Source of the DNA: Rhodanobacter sp. PCA2 | GTDB lineage: Bacteria > Pseudomonadota > Gammaproteobacteria > Xanthomonadales > Rhodanobacteraceae | Assembly: GCF_013620825.1 (NCBI RefSeq) | Contig: NZ_NJIC01000033.1 | Location: 62,001-126,000 of the forward strand | Direction: 5' to 3' | DNA: 64,000 nt | In this document: piece after piece, positions 61,251 through 64,000 of the stretch | Layout: every line of letters begins with the position of its first letter | Position numbering within the stretch: the first letter of the stretch is position 1 | Notes under the pieces: generated by a model | Database searches by the model: none | What the model was told of the DNA's origin: nothing | The model's input: only the letters and a program-made list of their open reading frames with translations | Position numbers and translations under genes: made by a program

Positions 61251-62612
61251 TCAGGGGCTGGCGGCGGGCGCCGGAGCCGTGCCGGCCGGCGCCGGCGCAC
61301 TGCCGGACTCGGCCGGGCCTTCCACTTCCAGCGTCGGCTGCTTGATGCCGGCAGCCTGCTCCGGCGTCTGGTCCGGGGCATTGCCCAGCGGGAGGTACAC
61401 GTCGAATTCGGCGTAGCTGGTGATGTTGCCCTGCGCATCCTTCACTTCGGGCTTGGCGAGGATGTCGTAGCTGCGGTTCACCACGTCGTCGAACTTGTAG
61501 CCGTGGGTCAGCGCATAGGCCTTCAGCATGTCGCGGGTCTGCGGCACGCCGGCGGCGGTGCCGTTCCACACGCCTTCCAGCGCGGCGCCGCCGAACGCCA
61601 GGGTGGCGCGCACGTTGCCGTCGACGACGAGGCGGCCCAGATTGTCGTGGTCGCCCGGCTTCAGCGTTTCCGCGGTGGCGGGCGCCTCGGCGGTGCCCGC
61701 TTCGGCCGGCGCGTTGGCGTCCAGCGCGGGCGGCGTCGGTGCGGTGAGCTGCTGGGTCTGGCCGTTGACGTTCAGTGCGCTGGAATCGATCGGCATCGCC
61801 ACGTCGAACGTGTAGGTGGTGTCGCCGTAGTTGGTGGTGAACAGGATGCGCGGGCCGGTGACGTTCACGCCCAGCTTCTTCGCCGTGGCCTGGATCTGCG
61901 CCACCGCCTTGTTCACGGTGTCGGCCAGGCCCTCGATGCCGTCCTTGCGCTGGATCGACGCCGGCACCAGCAGCACCGGGGTCTGTTCGGTCTGGCGGAT
62001 GTAGGGGATCAGGTCCTTGTAGTCCACGTTCGGCACGGAGGCCAGCACGTTCTGCAGGTTGTTCAGGCCGTACTCGATGAACGAGTCGGGATCGCCGTGG
62101 ATGTACAGGTTCGCGAAGCGGTTCACCAGGTTCCAGCCGTACTTCACGTCATACGCCCAGGTGACGTTGGTGAGCTGGTTGCGGCTGCCCTGGCGCTCCA
62201 GGTCGAAGGTGAAGGTCTTGTTGTAGCCCTTCCAGCCGTTTTCCACGTCCCACACGATCTTCGCGGACTTGGCGGTGCTGTCGACCTTGTTGAAGTCCGG
62301 CGTGGCGCTGTCGATGGTCAGCGAACCGGTGCCCACCTTGGGGTCGCTGCTGGTCCAGGCCACCTCGGCGCCGGGGCCGTAGGTCTTGCCGGAGTAGGTG
62401 TACTTGATCTGGCGATCGTTGGAAGTGAGCACCGAATACTCGGGGAAGCGCCGGAAGTTGCTCAGCACGTCGTAGACCTGGCGCATGTCCTTGCCAACCG
62501 CCAGGGAGCGCTCGATGTGGCCGCTGCCGGGCATGACCACCGCGGCGAGGATACCAAGGCCGACGACGATGGCGCACGCCGCCAAGAATTCAAGAACACG
62601 AACACGCATCAT
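61251..62612 (-). CDS. SRPBCC family membrane-anchored protein
   Basis: This 453-residue protein has an N-terminal helix (VLEFLAACAIVVGLGILAAVV). An SRPBCC/polyketide-cyclase-like domain follows (residues about 35-185: HIERSLAVGKDMRQVYDVLS, FRRFPEYSVL, LERQGSRNQLTNVTW), then a region like the GyrI effector-binding fold (about 210-300), and a C-terminal region with a Pro/Ala/Thr-rich linker. It would bind a hydrophobic ligand in the periplasm. The ligand is unknown. GGAGACCTTGGA precedes the ATG. Confidence 0.8.
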   Translation of the reverse strand: MMRVRVLEFLAACAIVVGLGILAAVVMPGSGHIERSLAVGKDMRQVYDVLSNFRRFPEYSVLTSNDRQIKYTYSGKTYGPGAEVAWTSSDPKVGTGSLTIDSATPDFNKVDSTAKSAKIVWDVENGWKGYNKTFTFDLERQGSRNQLTNVTWAYDVKYGWNLVNRFANLYIHGDPDSFIEYGLNNLQNVLASVPNVDYKDLIPYIRQTEQTPVLLVPASIQRKDGIEGLADTVNKAVAQIQATAKKLGVNVTGPRILFTTNYGDTTYTFDVAMPIDSSALNVNGQTQQLTAPTPPALDANAPAEAGTAEAPATAETLKPGDHDNLGRLVVDGNVRATLAFGGAALEGVWNGTAAGVPQTRDMLKAYALTHGYKFDDVVNRSYDILAKPEVKDAQGNITSYAEFDVYLPLGNAPDQTPEQAAGIKQPTLEVEGPAESGSAPAPAGTAPAPAASP

Positions 62613-62746
62613 TCCAAGGTCTCCGAACGTCTGAACGCGGTATCCAGGTGTTGCCCCAGCCGTCGCGCGAGCCTGGACGTCGGCTCGATCGCGGGGGGAC
62701 GACCGGGGGTCGGCAAACGCCGAAGGACTGGATGGTACTTGCTCAT

Positions 62747-62773
62747 GCGCCGGAACGCCACGGGTTCCGGCGC
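62747..62773. other. 10-bp perfect hairpin in the 62613-62876 intergenic region
   Basis: GCGCCGGAAC-N7-GTTCCGGCGC lies downstream (left) of the response regulator gene. It has no T-run on either side, so it may be a factor-dependent end or an RNA stabiliser. Nothing else coding-like is evident in these 264 bases apart from the SRPBCC leader. Confidence 0.45.
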
Positions 62774-62876
62774 CCCGTTTGGACGGCCGCAAGGCCTTGT
62801 CTTGTCAGGCTTGTCGGCACCTGCCCGGCATTGCGCCGCAGCATCCGCCGGCGCATGGAATCGCCGCCGGGCGGCC

Positions 62877-63518
62877 TCAGACGATGCCCAGTTCCAGCGC
62901 CTTCAGCACCGCCCGGGTGCGGTCGCGCACCCCCAGCTTGGAGAGGATGTTGGAAACGTGGTTCTTCACCGTGCCCTCGGCCACCTTCAGGGAGTTCGCG
63001 ATCTCCTTGTTGGAGTAGCCGCCGGAAAGCAGGCGCAGGATCTCGGTCTCGCGCTCGGTGAGCGGGTCGGGCTGCTCCAGGCTGGTGAACTGGTTCTGCA
63101 TGCGGCCCACGCCGGCCAGCAGGCGCTGGGTGACCATCGGCGCCACCAGCGAGCCGCCCGCGGCCACGGTGCGCACGGCCTCGACCAGTTGTTCCAGCGA
63201 CACGTCCTTCAGCAGATAACCACGCGCGCCGGCCTTCAGGCCCTGCAGCACCAGCTGGTCGTCGTCGAAGGTGGTGAGGATGATGGTGGGCGGCAGCTCG
63301 TTGCGGGCGGCCAGCGCCTGCAGCACCTCCAACCCGCTCATGTTCGGCATGCGCAGGTCCAGCAGCACCACGTCGGGCTTGACGCGCGGGATCTCCTGCA
63401 CCGCCTGGGCGCCGTCGGCGCACTCGGCCACCACGCGGATGTCCTGGGCCAGATCGAGCAGCGAACGTACGCCCTGGCGCACCAGGTTCTGGTCGTCGAC
63501 GAGACAGACTGAAATCAT
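62877..63518 (-). CDS. NarL/FixJ-family response regulator
   Basis: This 213-residue regulator has a receiver domain (residues 1-120: acid pair in LVDDQ, phospho-acceptor Asp in DVVLLDLRMPNMSG at about 54, Thr in LTTFDD, Lys in LLKDVS) and a LuxR-type helix-turn-helix (LTERETEILRLLSGGYSNKEI and GTVKNHVSNILSKLGVRDR). It pairs with the histidine kinase encoded upstream. GAGGATCC precedes the ATG. The target genes are unknown. Confidence 0.94.
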   Translation of the reverse strand: MISVCLVDDQNLVRQGVRSLLDLAQDIRVVAECADGAQAVQEIPRVKPDVVLLDLRMPNMSGLEVLQALAARNELPPTIILTTFDDDQLVLQGLKAGARGYLLKDVSLEQLVEAVRTVAAGGSLVAPMVTQRLLAGVGRMQNQFTSLEQPDPLTERETEILRLLSGGYSNKEIANSLKVAEGTVKNHVSNILSKLGVRDRTRAVLKALELGIV

Positions 63519-63633
63519 CGTGGATCCTCGAAACGGTCGTCGTTCCAGCGCAGCGGCGATCGGACCGGCGCATTCTGGCACGCTGAAACCGCGCAACGCG
63601 AACCCCGGCCGGGGGTCAGGTCGGTACTGTGCA

Positions 63634-64000
63634 TCAGGGCACACTCAACGCCGGCGGAGCGATGCGCGAAGGCGCATGCGCCAGCTCCGGCTGCTCGCCC
63701 AGCGGCAGCCGCACGGTCAGCGCGAAACCCTCGCCCGGCGCGGTTTCCAGCGTCATGCTGCCGCCGAACTCGGCCAGCCGTTCGCGCATGCCGGACAAGC
63801 CGTTGCCCGCCTCCGGCTGCGTGGCGCCGCGGCCGTCGTCGCGCGCGTGCAGCCCCAGCAGGCTGGGGCCGGCATAGGCGAAGGTCAGCCACAGGTTGCG
63901 CGCGCCGGCGTGCCGCGCGGTGTTGGTGATGATCTCCTGCGCGCAGCGCAGCAACACCTGTGCGCGGCGCGGGTCCTCCATGCTGAAGCGCGGCGGCATC
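63634..64000 (-). CDS. Sensor histidine kinase, C-terminal part (cut by window edge)
   Basis: About 121 residues of the HATPase_c domain of a NarX/DesK-type (HisKA_3) kinase are visible. The N-box is AQEIITNTARHAGA, G1 is RDDGRG, and the later glycine box is GNGLSGMRERLAEFGG, followed by GEGFALTVRLPL. The gene enters from the right of the window, so the sensor domain is not seen. It lies 115 nt upstream of the response regulator gene, which it presumably phosphorylates. Confidence 0.9.
   Translation of the reverse strand, partial: MPPRFSMEDPRRAQVLLRCAQEIITNTARHAGARNLWLTFAYAGPSLLGLHARDDGRGATQPEAGNGLSGMRERLAEFGGSMTLETAPGEGFALTVRLPLGEQPELAHAPSRIAPPALSVP

Noticed and set aside
1-64000. tRNA, rRNA, insertion sequences, prophage or attachment sites
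   Set aside because: I read both strands for cloverleaf ends, transposase motifs and integrase motifs and saw none that I could support.

Overview
The window is a GC-rich (about 68-70 %), densely packed chromosomal segment of a gammaproteobacterium. It most likely belongs to the Xanthomonadales, family Rhodanobacteraceae (Rhodanobacter/Dyella/Frateuria type). The evidence is the gene content (Xanthomonas-type non-phosphorylative L-fucose pathway, queG / nnrDE-tsaE / amiC-mutL neighbourhood, DUF6491, Bpt), the short ATGA couplings, and several apparently leaderless promoters. No rRNA, tRNA, CRISPR, insertion sequence or prophage was recognised. The genus is an inference.

Layout. 1-9.9 kb is a glycan and L-fucose catabolic locus: a GH20 hexosaminidase (cut by the window edge), a rightward operon (L-fucose dehydrogenase, fuconolactonase, 2-keto-3-deoxyfuconate dehydrogenase, diketo-deoxyfuconate hydrolase, L-fuconate dehydratase, GH29 fucosidase), a leftward fucP-mutarotase pair and an IclR regulator. 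The same 23-bp element lies in both control regions. 9.9-17.7 kb holds housekeeping genes (DUF4139, two enoyl-CoA hydratases, rhodanese, NUDIX, FKBP, DUF1684) and a tandem repeat array that carries decayed copies of the 3' end of the enoyl-CoA hydratase gene beside it. 17.8-25.6 kb is mutL, amiC, tsaE, nnrDE, queG and pncB. A likely C-rich-loop small RNA follows at 25.7-25.9 kb.

26-34.7 kb holds a cytochrome c protein, a lipoprotein metallopeptidase, a rhomboid protease, PhzF, YaiI, a BaiN-type flavoprotein, YajQ, hairpin repeats, DUF1345 and a DAHP synthase. The DAHP synthase gene is preceded by a clear transcription attenuator whose leader peptide contains QYFWFYGY. 34.9-40.4 kb has two diguanylate cyclases, a NERD-helicase and an FKBP.

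40.4-41.6 kb is the most notable locus. It encodes a tetrapyrrole-methylase-fold enzyme with the catalytic signature of borosin alpha-N-methyltransferases (Y71, R77, Y81, Y103, spaced as in OphMA). Next to it is a 100-residue protein whose N-terminal half resembles a borosin-binding domain, followed by a diguanylate cyclase. This is a candidate split-borosin RiPP system.

41.8-64 kb contains an S10 carboxypeptidase, rlmKL, an Amidase_2 protein, tesB, bpt, a GltB-like FMN enzyme, purT, a transglutaminase, a copper-delivery set for cytochrome oxidase (Sco1, PCuAC, CtaG), a GldG-type ABC exporter operon, an SRPBCC membrane protein, and a NarL-type response regulator with its histidine kinase cut by the right edge.
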